DNA of 64,000 bases from Hyphomicrobiales bacterium. Its GTDB lineage: Bacteria > Pseudomonadota > Alphaproteobacteria > Rhizobiales > Devosiaceae. The DNA lies in contig JAIYDI010000004.1 in NCBI GenBank assembly GCA_027487555.1, forward strand, positions 186,001-250,000. Reading direction: 5' to 3'. Below are positions 29,204-40,939 of this stretch, piece by piece. Position numbers and translations under genes: made by a program. The notes under the pieces were generated by a model. That model was not told the origin of the DNA. It searched no databases and saw only the letters and a program-made list of their open reading frames with translations. Position 1 is the first letter of the stretch. Each line of letters starts with the position of its first letter.

Positions 29204-29283
29204 CATCGCGCCACTGGCGCGATGCCTTATCCCTCGGAGTTGGCTCGCAGAGCCCCAGCGGGGCTCTGCGCCGGCTTTGCCGG
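29204..29283. terminator. Run of three hairpins between convergent genes
   Basis: CATCGCGCC-ACT-GGCGCGATG (9 bp), CGCAGAGCCCC-AGC-GGGGCTCTGCG (11 bp), CCGGC-TTT-GCCGG (5 bp), all perfect. Confidence 0.65.
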
Positions 29284-29295
29284 ACATTTTCGAAG

Positions 29296-29925
29296 TCAGG
29301 CGCACATGTCCTCGAGCCGCGCGGGGTCGAGGATTTCAACCTCGTGGACGGATTTGAGGCGGATGACGCCCTGGTCCTTGAAGCTGCGGATGAGACGCGA
29401 CACCGTCTCGAAGGTGAGACCGAGATAATCGGCGATATCGTTGCGCGGCATGGCGAGGCGAACGTGGCGGTCATCGCCCTGGCGCTCCATCACATCGGTG
29501 AAAAAGACCGCCAGCTTTTCGGCCGCGGTGCGGCGACCAAGCAGCAGCAGGTGGTTTTGCGCCCGGCCAAGGCCCTGCAGGGCAAGATTGAGAATATTGG
29601 GATCGGCAAGGCCGGCCTGCTGGCGCACAAGGCGGATGCCGGCGCCGTCGACGCTTTCGGCATAGGTTTCGTGCTCTGCACCCGAGGCGAAGCCAAACAC
29701 CTCGCCGGCCATGTGGAAGGCACTGATCTGCCGACGTCCGTCGGCCGTGACGGAGCAGATGCGCACGGTGCCAAACTCGACGAGATAAAGTGCGCCTGAC
29801 TTGTCGCCCTGTGCGTAAATGGCCGTGTCGGCGGGGTAGAAGGTTGCCGCCGCCGCTGGCAGTGCACCGGCGAGGCCGCCGCGTGCCTTGACCGAACCCC
29901 TGCTGAAACCGTGCTGGATATGCAT
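29296..29925 (-). CDS. Crp/Fnr family transcriptional regulator (FixK-like)
   Basis: cNMP-binding fold plus C-terminal HTH MPRNDIADYLGLTFETVSRLIRSFKDQGVI; start trimmed to ATG at 29925. Confidence 0.87.
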   Translation of the reverse strand: MHIQHGFSRGSVKARGGLAGALPAAAATFYPADTAIYAQGDKSGALYLVEFGTVRICSVTADGRRQISAFHMAGEVFGFASGAEHETYAESVDGAGIRLVRQQAGLADPNILNLALQGLGRAQNHLLLLGRRTAAEKLAVFFTDVMERQGDDRHVRLAMPRNDIADYLGLTFETVSRLIRSFKDQGVIRLKSVHEVEILDPARLEDMCA

Positions 29926-30034
29926 TTCGCACCTCACCTTTTCTTGGTGAGGACCCTGCAGGTTCCAGAGCCGAAGCGAAATTCCGGTCGGCCTCTCAGC
30001 AACCCCCCTCAGGGACAATACGGAGGCCGCCGGT

Positions 30035-30652
30035 TCAGGCGTGGAGACCGACGGGCAGCACCATGCGGACGAGCTCCGGCAGGCTCTTGGCCTGCATCTT
30101 GCCCATGAGGCCGGCGCGATAGACCTCGACGGTGCGAGGGGAAATGCCGAGTTCCAGGGCTATGGCCTTGTTGGGCTGGCCTGCGACGACGCCCCGCAGC
30201 ACCTGACGCTCGCGCTCGGACAGGCTGTCGAGGCGCTGGCGAACCTGCCCCAGCATGGTTTCGGACTGGTCGCGCTCGGCGGCGCGGCTTGCGGCGCGGG
30301 TGATCGATTCGATCAGCACGTCATCGCTGAACGGCTTTTCGAGGAAATCGATGGCACCGTTCTTCATGGCTTCGACGGCCATCTGCACGTCGCCATGGCC
30401 GGTAATGACAATGGCGGGAAGCATTGCGTCGATCTGGCGCAGCCGACGGAGCAGCTCGACCCCGTCGATCTCGGGCATGCGCAGGTCGGTAATGAGGCAG
30501 CCATTGCGGATATCGGGCGCGATCGACAGGAATTGCCCCGCGCTTTCATGCACCCGTACGGCAAAGCCCGCCGACGACAGCAGAAAGGCAAGCGAGGCGC
30601 GCACGGGCTCCTCGTCGTCGACGATATGGATGACGGTCTGCGTCGTCTGCAT
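30035..30652 (-). CDS. FixJ-family response regulator (REC-LuxR)
   Basis: VIHIVDDEEPVRASLAFLLSSAGF...LRMPEIDGVELL...FLEKPFSDD; LuxR HTH LSERERQVLRGVVAGQPNKAIALELGISPRTVEVYRAGLMGKM. Confidence 0.9.
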   Translation of the reverse strand: MQTTQTVIHIVDDEEPVRASLAFLLSSAGFAVRVHESAGQFLSIAPDIRNGCLITDLRMPEIDGVELLRRLRQIDAMLPAIVITGHGDVQMAVEAMKNGAIDFLEKPFSDDVLIESITRAASRAAERDQSETMLGQVRQRLDSLSERERQVLRGVVAGQPNKAIALELGISPRTVEVYRAGLMGKMQAKSLPELVRMVLPVGLHA

Positions 30653-31080
30653 GGAAGCTGAACCGCTTGGTATTCCGCAAGGGGTCGGCGCGCCATCGGC
30701 ACTTTCACGCAGGCCCTTCGACGATGTGTAGCCGCCATGCGCGGCGGTTTCAACGCCTGATGCGCCCAAGCGGCTGATTGACAATGCCTCGCCGCAACCG
30801 CTGCAGAACGGTGCGCGGTGCCCAAACTTTCGCGTTTCCGAGCGGAACCACTTGCAGACTGCCGCATTTCCTCAGGTCGGCGCGTTCAGCAAACCAATAC
30901 CAGACCAAAGGAATCGCGATTGCGCGGTCGGGATTAGCTTCCCCGTTCGCAGTTTGTGGTGTACCCAACGCAGCATCGGGGAGTTTACTCCGGGATAGCG
31001 GCCCTTTCCGGAGGACGAGTCAAGTTGCCCGATTACAGCGTTGCGGCAGAACCACTCGGGTATTGCCAAGGACATTTTTG

Positions 31081-32304
31081 ATGGGCGATCAATCAGATAT
31101 TTTCGACGCAGCCGGTCTCGGCATGCAGCAGACTGGCGTTCGCCAGACCAATCAACGGGCGATCTTCACGCTGATCGCGCAGGAACCGGGCCTCTCGGCC
31201 GCAGAACTCGCGCGGCGCTCGCGCCTCGCGCCGCAGACGGTGTCGGCCATTCTCGACGACCTCGACAGGGCGCAGTTGCTGAAGCGCGGCGAAGTCTTGC
31301 GCGGCCGCCGCGGGCAACCCGCGACCCCTATCTATGTGAATGCCCACGGCGCCTACACGATCGGCATCGAATTGAGCTGGCGCCATGTCGAAGCGGTGCT
31401 GGTGAACCTGGCCGGTGAAACGATCGGGCATTACCACCGCGACTACAGCTATCCGGACCCGCGCACGCTGTTCAACGAACTGGGGGCGGTGTCGCGGCAA
31501 TTGAGCGAAAAGCTGCCGGAAGACGAGCGCGGCAAGCTGTTTGCCGTCGGACTTGCGGCACCGAGCCTCGAGCGCAATCTCGGGCTGCTGGGCGCGCCCG
31601 ACGCGGTGGCCGAGAAGTGGCGCGAGATTGACCTGCAGATGGAAGCCGAACGGGCGATCGACCTGCCCGTGCAGGTGGTGAACGACGGCAATGCCGCCTG
31701 CTGGGGGGAGTTGATGGCGCAGCCGCAGCCGCGCCCGTCGAACTTCGCCTACCTGACCATCGGCACCTTCATCGGCGCGGGCATCGTGGCCGAGGGCACG
31801 CTGTGGGAGGGCCCCACCGGCAATTCCGCCAATCTCGGTTCGATGCTGGTGGTCGACCGGCACGGGGACCTGAATTTCCTGCACCTGCTCGGCTCGATCT
31901 ATGCGCTCGAACAGCGTCTTGCGGGCGCGGACCTGCATGTGCCTCCGACCACGCCGCTGTTCTGGCCATGGGACGAGTGGGAACCGAATGTCAGCGACTG
32001 GATCGCCGAGAGCGCTTCGGCAATTGCCAAGGTGCTGCTCAATACCGGCGCGGTGATCGAGGTGGAGAACGCGGTGATCGACGGCGTGATGCCGCCCGAG
32101 ATCCTCGACCGGCTGATCACCGAAACCCGGGAGGCCATGGCGACGCTGCCGACGCTGACCTTCAACCCGCCGACGATATCGCGCGGGCACCTGGGCGGCA
32201 GCGCCGCGGCGACGGGGGCGGCCTTTCTGCCACTCTACCGCCGGTTTTTCGCACGGTACCTGGCGCCAACGCGGGCCAATGCCTTCGAGATGCTGCCATT
32301 GTGA
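31081..32304 (+). CDS. ROK family transcriptional regulator
   Basis: N-terminal HTH GLSAAELARRSRLAPQTVSAILDDL plus ROK domain (VVNDGNAACWGE); start taken at ATG 31081. Confidence 0.88.
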   Translation: MGDQSDIFDAAGLGMQQTGVRQTNQRAIFTLIAQEPGLSAAELARRSRLAPQTVSAILDDLDRAQLLKRGEVLRGRRGQPATPIYVNAHGAYTIGIELSWRHVEAVLVNLAGETIGHYHRDYSYPDPRTLFNELGAVSRQLSEKLPEDERGKLFAVGLAAPSLERNLGLLGAPDAVAEKWREIDLQMEAERAIDLPVQVVNDGNAACWGELMAQPQPRPSNFAYLTIGTFIGAGIVAEGTLWEGPTGNSANLGSMLVVDRHGDLNFLHLLGSIYALEQRLAGADLHVPPTTPLFWPWDEWEPNVSDWIAESASAIAKVLLNTGAVIEVENAVIDGVMPPEILDRLITETREAMATLPTLTFNPPTISRGHLGGSAAATGAAFLPLYRRFFARYLAPTRANAFEMLPL

Positions 32305-32335
32305 GGCCGAGAGGCCCCTGGGAGCAAAGGTGGAG

Positions 32336-32358
32336 CCCGGCGGGACGTTTCCGCCGGG
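32336..32358 (+). terminator. Candidate intrinsic terminator after ROK gene
   Basis: CCCGGCGG-GACGTTT-CCGCCGGG, perfect 8-bp stem followed by TTTG. Confidence 0.6.
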
Positions 32359-32445
32359 TTTGAACCGAACACTATATTCGAGAGATTGAATTAATTCGAT
32401 ATTTGTACCTTTGCGGCATTGTCTTCTCCGCTAAGGGAGACGCTG

Positions 32446-33501
32446 ATGCGCCTGATGATCGTCGAGGACAACCGCACGAACCTGCTGGTCCTCAAGGGGA
32501 TTCTGCAGCGGTTCGAGGATTGCGAGGTTGAAGCCTTCGCCGACCCCCTCGAGGCAATAGCTCGTGCGGAAGCCGAACGGTTCGACCTGGTTCTCGTCGA
32601 CTACATGATGCCGGACCTCGATGGCCGCGGCTTCATCACGCGGCTGAGGGCCCGTGACGAATACCGACACGTGCCCATCGTGATGATTACCGCCGACGGC
32701 AACCGGCAGACGCGCATCGAGGCGATCACCGCCGGCGCGACGGATTTTCTCAACAAGCCGGTGGATCCGGTGGAGCTGAAGGCGCGGGTGGGCAACCTCC
32801 TCGTCATCCGCCGCCAGCAGATCGAACTGGCGAGCCACGCGCAATTCCTGCTGCAGGAAGTGGCGCGGGCCACCAAGAAGCAGATCGACCAGGAAGAAGA
32901 AGTGATCTGGCGGCTGTCGCGCGCGCTCGATTATCGCGACGAGACCACCGGCGAGCACACGACCCGGGTCGCGACGATCTCCAAGCTGATTGCCGAGGAA
33001 ATGGGCTTCGGTGCCGAGGAGGCGCGCACGATCTACCTCGCGGCGCCGCTCCACGATATCGGCAAGGTGGCGATCCCCGACGCGATCCTCAACAAGCGCG
33101 GACCGCTCACATCCGAAGAGGTGCAGATCATGCGCCAGCATGTGCCGATCGGGGAAGACATCCTCGCCGATGGCAATTCGGAACTGGTGCAGATGGCGGC
33201 GCGGATCGCCGCGACGCACCACGAACGCTGGGACGGGACAGGCTATCCGCACCGGCTCGATGGGCCGGAGATCCCCCTCGAGGGTCGGATTGTCTCGGTG
33301 GCGGACGTGTTCGATGCGCTGTGCTCGGACCGGCCCTACAAGCGCGCCATGCCGCCGATCGAGGCGCGTGGCGAAGTCGAACGCTGCGCCGGCACGCAGT
33401 TCGACCCCGCCTGCGTGCAGGCCTTCATCAACCGCTGGGACGAAATCTCGGCGCTCTACCCCGAGGCAGCGCTGGCGCCGCGCGTACAGGCTGTGGCCTG
33501 A
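32446..33501 (+). CDS. Response regulator with HD-GYP domain (RpfG-like)
   Basis: REC MRLMIVEDNRTNLLVL...LVDYMMPDLDGRGF; HD ETTGEHTTRVA...APLHDIGKVAIPD, HHERWDGTGYPHRLDGPEIPLEGRI. Confidence 0.92.
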   Translation: MRLMIVEDNRTNLLVLKGILQRFEDCEVEAFADPLEAIARAEAERFDLVLVDYMMPDLDGRGFITRLRARDEYRHVPIVMITADGNRQTRIEAITAGATDFLNKPVDPVELKARVGNLLVIRRQQIELASHAQFLLQEVARATKKQIDQEEEVIWRLSRALDYRDETTGEHTTRVATISKLIAEEMGFGAEEARTIYLAAPLHDIGKVAIPDAILNKRGPLTSEEVQIMRQHVPIGEDILADGNSELVQMAARIAATHHERWDGTGYPHRLDGPEIPLEGRIVSVADVFDALCSDRPYKRAMPPIEARGEVERCAGTQFDPACVQAFINRWDEISALYPEAALAPRVQAVA

Positions 33502-33528
33502 CGGCCACGCACAGGACCCGAAAGAGAC

Positions 33529-34047
33529 ATGAAGATGCTGAAGCTGATTTCGACCATCGGCACCGCCGCCCTCCTCGCCGCGCTGCCTGCCCTGCCCGCG
33601 ATGGCGGGCGAACTGGCCAAGCCGACCGGCAAGGTGGTGCTGACCATATCGGGCCAGATCGACAACACCAATGGCGACGGCGTCGCCGAGTTCGACATGG
33701 CGATGCTCGAGGCGCTGGCGCAGGGCGAAACCAAGACCAAGACGCCTTGGTATGATGGCGAGAAGACCTTTACCGGCCCCACAGCCAAGGCGCTGGTCGA
33801 GGCCGTGGGCGGCAAGGGCACGACCATGACCGTGCTGGCGCTGAACGACTACGCGACGGAAATTCCGCTCGCCGACTTCACCGACCTGCCGGTTATCCTT
33901 GCGACCAAGCTCGATGGCGAGGCGATGTCGGTGCGCGACAAGGGCCCGATCTTCGTGATCTACCCGTTCGACCAGCAGCCGGAACTGAATAACGAGACCT
34001 ATTACGGGCGCTCGGCCTGGCAGGTCAAATCGATCGAATTCAAGTAA
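33529..34047 (+). CDS. Secreted protein, oxidoreductase molybdopterin-binding fold
   Basis: Signal peptide; VVLTISGQIDNTNGDGVAEFDMAML...TFTGPTAKALVEAVG...DKGPIFVIYPFDQQPELN...AWQVKSIEFK. Confidence 0.68.
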   Translation: MKMLKLISTIGTAALLAALPALPAMAGELAKPTGKVVLTISGQIDNTNGDGVAEFDMAMLEALAQGETKTKTPWYDGEKTFTGPTAKALVEAVGGKGTTMTVLALNDYATEIPLADFTDLPVILATKLDGEAMSVRDKGPIFVIYPFDQQPELNNETYYGRSAWQVKSIEFK

Positions 34048-34053
34048 GGGCCG

Positions 34054-36333
<2,280 letters not shown>

Positions 36334-36431
36334 TCGGCTTTCCATCCTGACGCGGCACCAAGAGCGGCTGCGACACCTATCCCCTTGCCGTGCCCGAGAA
36401 TTCGGGGAGTATAGGCGCCAGGGAGACTTAC

Positions 36432-37970
36432 ATGGCACAGGCACATTTCGTGGTGGTCGGCGGCGGCACGGCCGGCTGGATCAGCGCGTTCATCATCCAG
36501 GACTCAATCAGGCGCAAAGGGCTCGATGCGCGGGTTTCGGTGGTGGAATCGAGCAAGATCCCCACCGTGGGCGTGGGCGAGGCGACGACGGCGGCCTTCC
36601 ACGTGTTCCTCCGGCATTTCGGCATCGACATCTTCGATTTCTTCCGCAAGACCGAGGCCAGCTACAAGCTCGGCATCCGCCACGAGGACTGGCGACGGAA
36701 GGGCTATACTTACTACGGCCCGATCGACGACCCGCATCAGGTGATCGCGCCGCCGCCCGGCGCGCCGTCCGATTATCTCAACGTCTATGCGGTGAGTGCC
36801 GGCCACAAGGTGCAGGACATGCACCTGTTCGGGCCCTTGCTCGAAAGGAAGAAGGCCCCGTGGGCGCTGAAGGAGGATGGCAGCCTGATCGCGCTCGGGC
36901 CGTTCCTGCCCGCCTATCATTTCGACCAGGCGCTGGTGGGAAAGTACCTGAAGGCCAAGTCGCAGGGCGTGACCATCGTCGACAATGTGCTGGCAGGGGT
37001 AGAGCGCGACGGCGCAACCGGCGACGTCACTGCGCTGAAGTTCGAGGATGGCGAGCGGCTCGAGGCGGACTTCTTCATCGACGCCACGGGCTTCGGCAAG
37101 AAGCTGATCGTGAAGGAACTGGGCGCGCCATGGATTTCCTATGCGCGCGAACTGCCGGTGAACCGTGCGCTGCCTTTCTGGATCGAGCATGAGCCCGGTG
37201 CGCCCTTGCCCAACTATACCCGCGCCTGGGCGCAGGAAGCCGGCTGGATGTGGCAGATCCCCACGCAGAGCCGGTTCGGCTGCGGCTATGTCTATTCCGA
37301 CGAATTCCGCACGCCGGACGAGGCGCATGCGGAGGTGGAGCGGGTGCTGGGCCGGAAGATCGAGGTGCGCGGCGATATCCGTTTCCAGATCGGGCGGCTG
37401 GAAAAGGCGTGGATCAACAATGTCGTGGCGGTGGGGCTGAGCTCGAGCTTCCTCGAGCCGCTGGAGAGCACCTCGATCCACGGCACCATCGTGCAGATGA
37501 TGATGTTCGCCGGGCAATATCTGCGCGCGCCCAATCAGATGCGTCAGAGCCTGCGCGACGACTACAACAGGCGGGTGGGACGGCAGGTCGACGATTTCCG
37601 GACCTTCGTGAACACGCATTACCTGACCGAGCGCGACGACACGCCGTTCTGGCGCGAGGTGCGGGAGAACCGCATCCATCCGGAGACAAAGGAACGGCTC
37701 GCGCGGTGGAAACAGCAGATGCCGCGGCGCGAGCATTTCCCCGATTACCTGTTCGGCCTGCCGCATGTGGAGACGCAGCTGCATTACCCGGTGCTCGACG
37801 GGCTCGGGCTGCTCGACCCCGCCACCGCCAAGGCCGAGATGGCGCGCGACCCCAAGCTGAGGAAATTTGCCCGCGAGACGCATGACAGCCTCGTCAAGGA
37901 GTACAAGCAGGCGGCGACAAAGGCGCTCGACCACCGCGCCTTCCTCGACCACGTGAATGCGATGAGGTGA
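36432..37970 (+). CDS. Flavin-dependent (tryptophan-type) halogenase
   Basis: GGGTAGW FAD motif, GVGEATT, FRKTEASYKLGIRHEDW with candidate catalytic Lys, GWMWQIP (WxWxIP motif). Confidence 0.9.
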   Translation: MAQAHFVVVGGGTAGWISAFIIQDSIRRKGLDARVSVVESSKIPTVGVGEATTAAFHVFLRHFGIDIFDFFRKTEASYKLGIRHEDWRRKGYTYYGPIDDPHQVIAPPPGAPSDYLNVYAVSAGHKVQDMHLFGPLLERKKAPWALKEDGSLIALGPFLPAYHFDQALVGKYLKAKSQGVTIVDNVLAGVERDGATGDVTALKFEDGERLEADFFIDATGFGKKLIVKELGAPWISYARELPVNRALPFWIEHEPGAPLPNYTRAWAQEAGWMWQIPTQSRFGCGYVYSDEFRTPDEAHAEVERVLGRKIEVRGDIRFQIGRLEKAWINNVVAVGLSSSFLEPLESTSIHGTIVQMMMFAGQYLRAPNQMRQSLRDDYNRRVGRQVDDFRTFVNTHYLTERDDTPFWREVRENRIHPETKERLARWKQQMPRREHFPDYLFGLPHVETQLHYPVLDGLGLLDPATAKAEMARDPKLRKFARETHDSLVKEYKQAATKALDHRAFLDHVNAMR

Positions 37971-38091
37971 CGATCCGGCCGGCAGGCCAAGCATCGCCCC
38001 GGCGGGCGCGGCCACCTTGCTTCCAAAGATGGCTTGTTCCGTTGGAACGTTATCACTAGGGTCACCGCCAATTCGTGCGTGGGCCAGATAC

Positions 38092-39273
38092 ATGAGATTC
38101 GGACTGGAGCTGCCGCCGCAAAAGCGGGTCTACGGCAGCTTTTTCGTTTATGCGTTCTGCATGGGCAGCCTGCCGCCGCGGCTGCCGGATATTCAGCACG
38201 CGCTGGGGGTGACCGAGGGTGAACTCGGCCTCGGCCTGATCGGCGTCGCCACCGGCACGCTGATCTCGCTCACCTTCGCGGCGCCCATCGTCGAGCGCAT
38301 CGGCGCAAAGCGCGCCTTGCTCATCCTCCTGCCGCTGATGGCGCTCGCCTATGCCTGCGCCAGCTTTGCCTCGGGCTGGCTCAGCCTCTATCTGCTGCTG
38401 CTGCCGGCAGGTCTCTTCATCGGCGGCATCGAAATCCTGCTCAATCTCGAGGCGGACCGCACCGAGCACCTGATCGGCCGACGCATCATGAACCGCTGCC
38501 ATGCCTTCTGGAGCTTCGGCATGGTGGCTGCCGGGCTGTTCGGCGGCGTGCTCGCGCAACTGGGCGTGAGCCCGCAGATCCACCTCATTGCCATGGTGCC
38601 CCTGGTGACACTGGGGGCGGGGCTGATGCTCGGCCGATTCGAGCCGGCGCCGGCGCGCGTTTTGACCCATTCGGATCCGCCGGCGCGCTTCGCGCTGCCG
38701 ACACTGCCCATCATGATTCTCGTGGCGGTGACGCTCTCGGCCGTGATCCTCGAAGGGGCGGGGCTCGATTGGTCGGCCATCTACATGAAGCAGGAGTTCC
38801 TCTCCTCGTCGTTCATCGCCGCCTTCGCGGTGGCGCTCGGCTCCTTCATGCAGGCGCTTGGCCGGTTCTTCGCGGATGGCTTTGTCGAGCGCTACTCGCC
38901 CACCCTCGTCGCCCGCGTGCTGATCGGCGTGAGTGGCGTGGGCGCGGGACTGGTCTACTTCGCGCCGGATCCGGTGACGGCGCTGATCGGCTTCGGGCTC
39001 ATGGGGCTCGGCACGAGTGTCATCTTCCCGCTCGCGATGTCGGCGGCGGCGCAGCGCACCGACCGGCCGGCGAGCACCAATGTCGCGGCGCTGGCGCAGA
39101 CCGCCTTCGTCGCCTTCCTGCTCGGACCGCCATTGCTCGGCTTCGTGGCGCAGCATTTCGGCATCCGCTGGAGCTTCGGCATCGGCATACCGCTCGTGAT
39201 CCTCAGCCTCATTCTCGCAGACTCATTGGGCAAGAAGCCCGTTCGCCATGCCGTCGACCGAGCTGTCGACTGA
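38092..39273 (+). CDS. MFS transporter (paralogue 1)
   Basis: 12-TM MFS; GRRIMNRCHAFWSFG shared with the next two MFS genes. Confidence 0.87.
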   Translation: MRFGLELPPQKRVYGSFFVYAFCMGSLPPRLPDIQHALGVTEGELGLGLIGVATGTLISLTFAAPIVERIGAKRALLILLPLMALAYACASFASGWLSLYLLLLPAGLFIGGIEILLNLEADRTEHLIGRRIMNRCHAFWSFGMVAAGLFGGVLAQLGVSPQIHLIAMVPLVTLGAGLMLGRFEPAPARVLTHSDPPARFALPTLPIMILVAVTLSAVILEGAGLDWSAIYMKQEFLSSSFIAAFAVALGSFMQALGRFFADGFVERYSPTLVARVLIGVSGVGAGLVYFAPDPVTALIGFGLMGLGTSVIFPLAMSAAAQRTDRPASTNVAALAQTAFVAFLLGPPLLGFVAQHFGIRWSFGIGIPLVILSLILADSLGKKPVRHAVDRAVD

Positions 39274-39285
39274 CCGGAGACGACC

Positions 39286-40470
39286 ATGAAGATCGCCCCG
39301 CAGATCCGTATCTATGCCGTGTTCTTCCTCTTCGCCATCGCGCTGGGGGGCATGCTGTCGCGCCTTCCGGACCTGCAGCGCCACCTCGATGTGGGCGAAC
39401 GCGACCTCGGCCTGACGATGATCGGCATGGCGATCGGCTCGCTGATCGCGCTCACGGTTTCGGCGCCGCTGATCGGCCGGCTCGGGGCGAAGTGGACGGC
39501 AATCATCACCGTGTTCGGCACGGCGGCGGTCTATGCGCTGGTGCCGTGGCTGCCGACGGCGCCGGCGGTGTTCGGCGCGCTGTTCGTCGCGGGCTTTCTC
39601 GCGGGGGCGCTCGAGATCAACGTCAATATCGAGACAGACAAGCTCGAGGCGCAACTGGGCCGAAGGATCATGAACCGCGCCCACGGCATGTGGAGCCTCG
39701 GCTTTTTCGTGACGGCGCTGGCCGGCGCGGGCATCCGCCAACTCGGCATCTCGATGGAGATGCACATGCTGCTGCTGCTGGTGGTGGTGCTGGTGGCGGG
39801 CCTGGTGTTCTTTTCGGGCATGGTGACGACCCCGGACCGGGCGGATGCGCACAAGGGCGAACACCCGAAATTCGCGCTGCCGACCTGGGGGCTGCTGCCG
39901 CTCTGCCTGATCGGCATCGCGGCCTTCCTCGTCGAGGGCGCGGGCGTCGACTGGTCGACTATCTATATGCGCGACGTGTTCAGTGCCGAGCCGTTCGTCG
40001 GCGGTCTGGGGCTGACGGTGTTCACCTTCGTGATGGCGATCACGCGGCTCTATATCGACCCGTTCGTCGACCGATACGGCCCGCGTCAGGTGGCGCTGCT
40101 GCTGCTGTGCGTCGCGACAGTGGGCGTGCTGGCGGTGGGTTTCGCGCCTGACCAGGTGGTGGCGATCGTCGGGTTCGGACTGATGGGCATGGGCTGCAGC
40201 GCGGTCTATCCGCTGGCCGTATCGGCAGCGGCGCAGCGCACGGACCGCCCGGCGGCGGTGAATGTCGCGGCTATCGGGCAGGTCACCTTCGTGGTGTTCT
40301 TCCTCGCGCCGCCGCTGCTGGGCACCGTGGCCGAGTATACCGGAATCAGGAACTCCTACCTCATCTGCCTGCCGGTGATCGCGCTGGCGTTCCTCGCGTT
40401 GCCGGCACTGGCGAAGCGACGTCCGAAGGAGGAGGGCGCGCTGCCCGAGCCGCTCACCCCAAATGGCTGA
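39286..40470 (+). CDS. MFS transporter (paralogue 2)
   Basis: 12-TM MFS; GRRIMNRAHGMWSLG motif. Confidence 0.87.
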   Translation: MKIAPQIRIYAVFFLFAIALGGMLSRLPDLQRHLDVGERDLGLTMIGMAIGSLIALTVSAPLIGRLGAKWTAIITVFGTAAVYALVPWLPTAPAVFGALFVAGFLAGALEINVNIETDKLEAQLGRRIMNRAHGMWSLGFFVTALAGAGIRQLGISMEMHMLLLLVVVLVAGLVFFSGMVTTPDRADAHKGEHPKFALPTWGLLPLCLIGIAAFLVEGAGVDWSTIYMRDVFSAEPFVGGLGLTVFTFVMAITRLYIDPFVDRYGPRQVALLLLCVATVGVLAVGFAPDQVVAIVGFGLMGMGCSAVYPLAVSAAAQRTDRPAAVNVAAIGQVTFVVFFLAPPLLGTVAEYTGIRNSYLICLPVIALAFLALPALAKRRPKEEGALPEPLTPNG

Positions 40471-40939
40471 ATGGGGCGCGGAGCTCCCGCCGATCACCGA
40501 CCTCAGGCAATCGCCCAATGCGCTGCGCGTGCAGCGCGGGGTGATGCGGCTGATGCGTGGCGCGTTCGATTTCTGCTGCTATACCGAGGTGCCGCTGGCG
40601 AACGGGCGGCGCGCCGACATCCTGGCCGTGGGCCCCAAGGGTGAGATCTGGATTATCGAGATCAAGTCGTCGCTGGTGGATTTCCAGGTCGACCGCAAAT
40701 GGCCCAACTACAAGGAATTCTGCGACAGGTTCTTTTTTGCGAAACCGCCGGAGCTCGACCCCGATATCTTCCCGCAGGAGGAAGGGCTGATCGCCGCGGA
40801 TGCGCATGATGCGGCGATCCTGAGGATGGCGGCGGAGACACCGCTGCCCAGCGCGCGGCGCAAGGCCCTGATGCTGAAGCTGGCGCGGCTCGGCGCCGAC
40901 CGCATCCATGTGCTGATGGACCCAGAGGACCGGATCTGA
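40463..40939 (+). CDS. mmcB: MmcB family DNA repair protein
   Basis: RGVMRLMRGAFDFCCYTEVPLANGRRADILAVGPKGEIWIIEIKSSLVDFQVDRKWPNY, PD-(D/E)xK-like MmcB sequence. Confidence 0.86.
   Translation: MAEWGAELPPITDLRQSPNALRVQRGVMRLMRGAFDFCCYTEVPLANGRRADILAVGPKGEIWIIEIKSSLVDFQVDRKWPNYKEFCDRFFFAKPPELDPDIFPQEEGLIAADAHDAAILRMAAETPLPSARRKALMLKLARLGADRIHVLMDPEDRI

Noticed and set aside
30653-31080. ~430 bp gap upstream of the ROK gene considered as a small RNA or decayed gene
   Set aside because: No convincing hairpin-terminator unit, coding signature or homology visible by eye.
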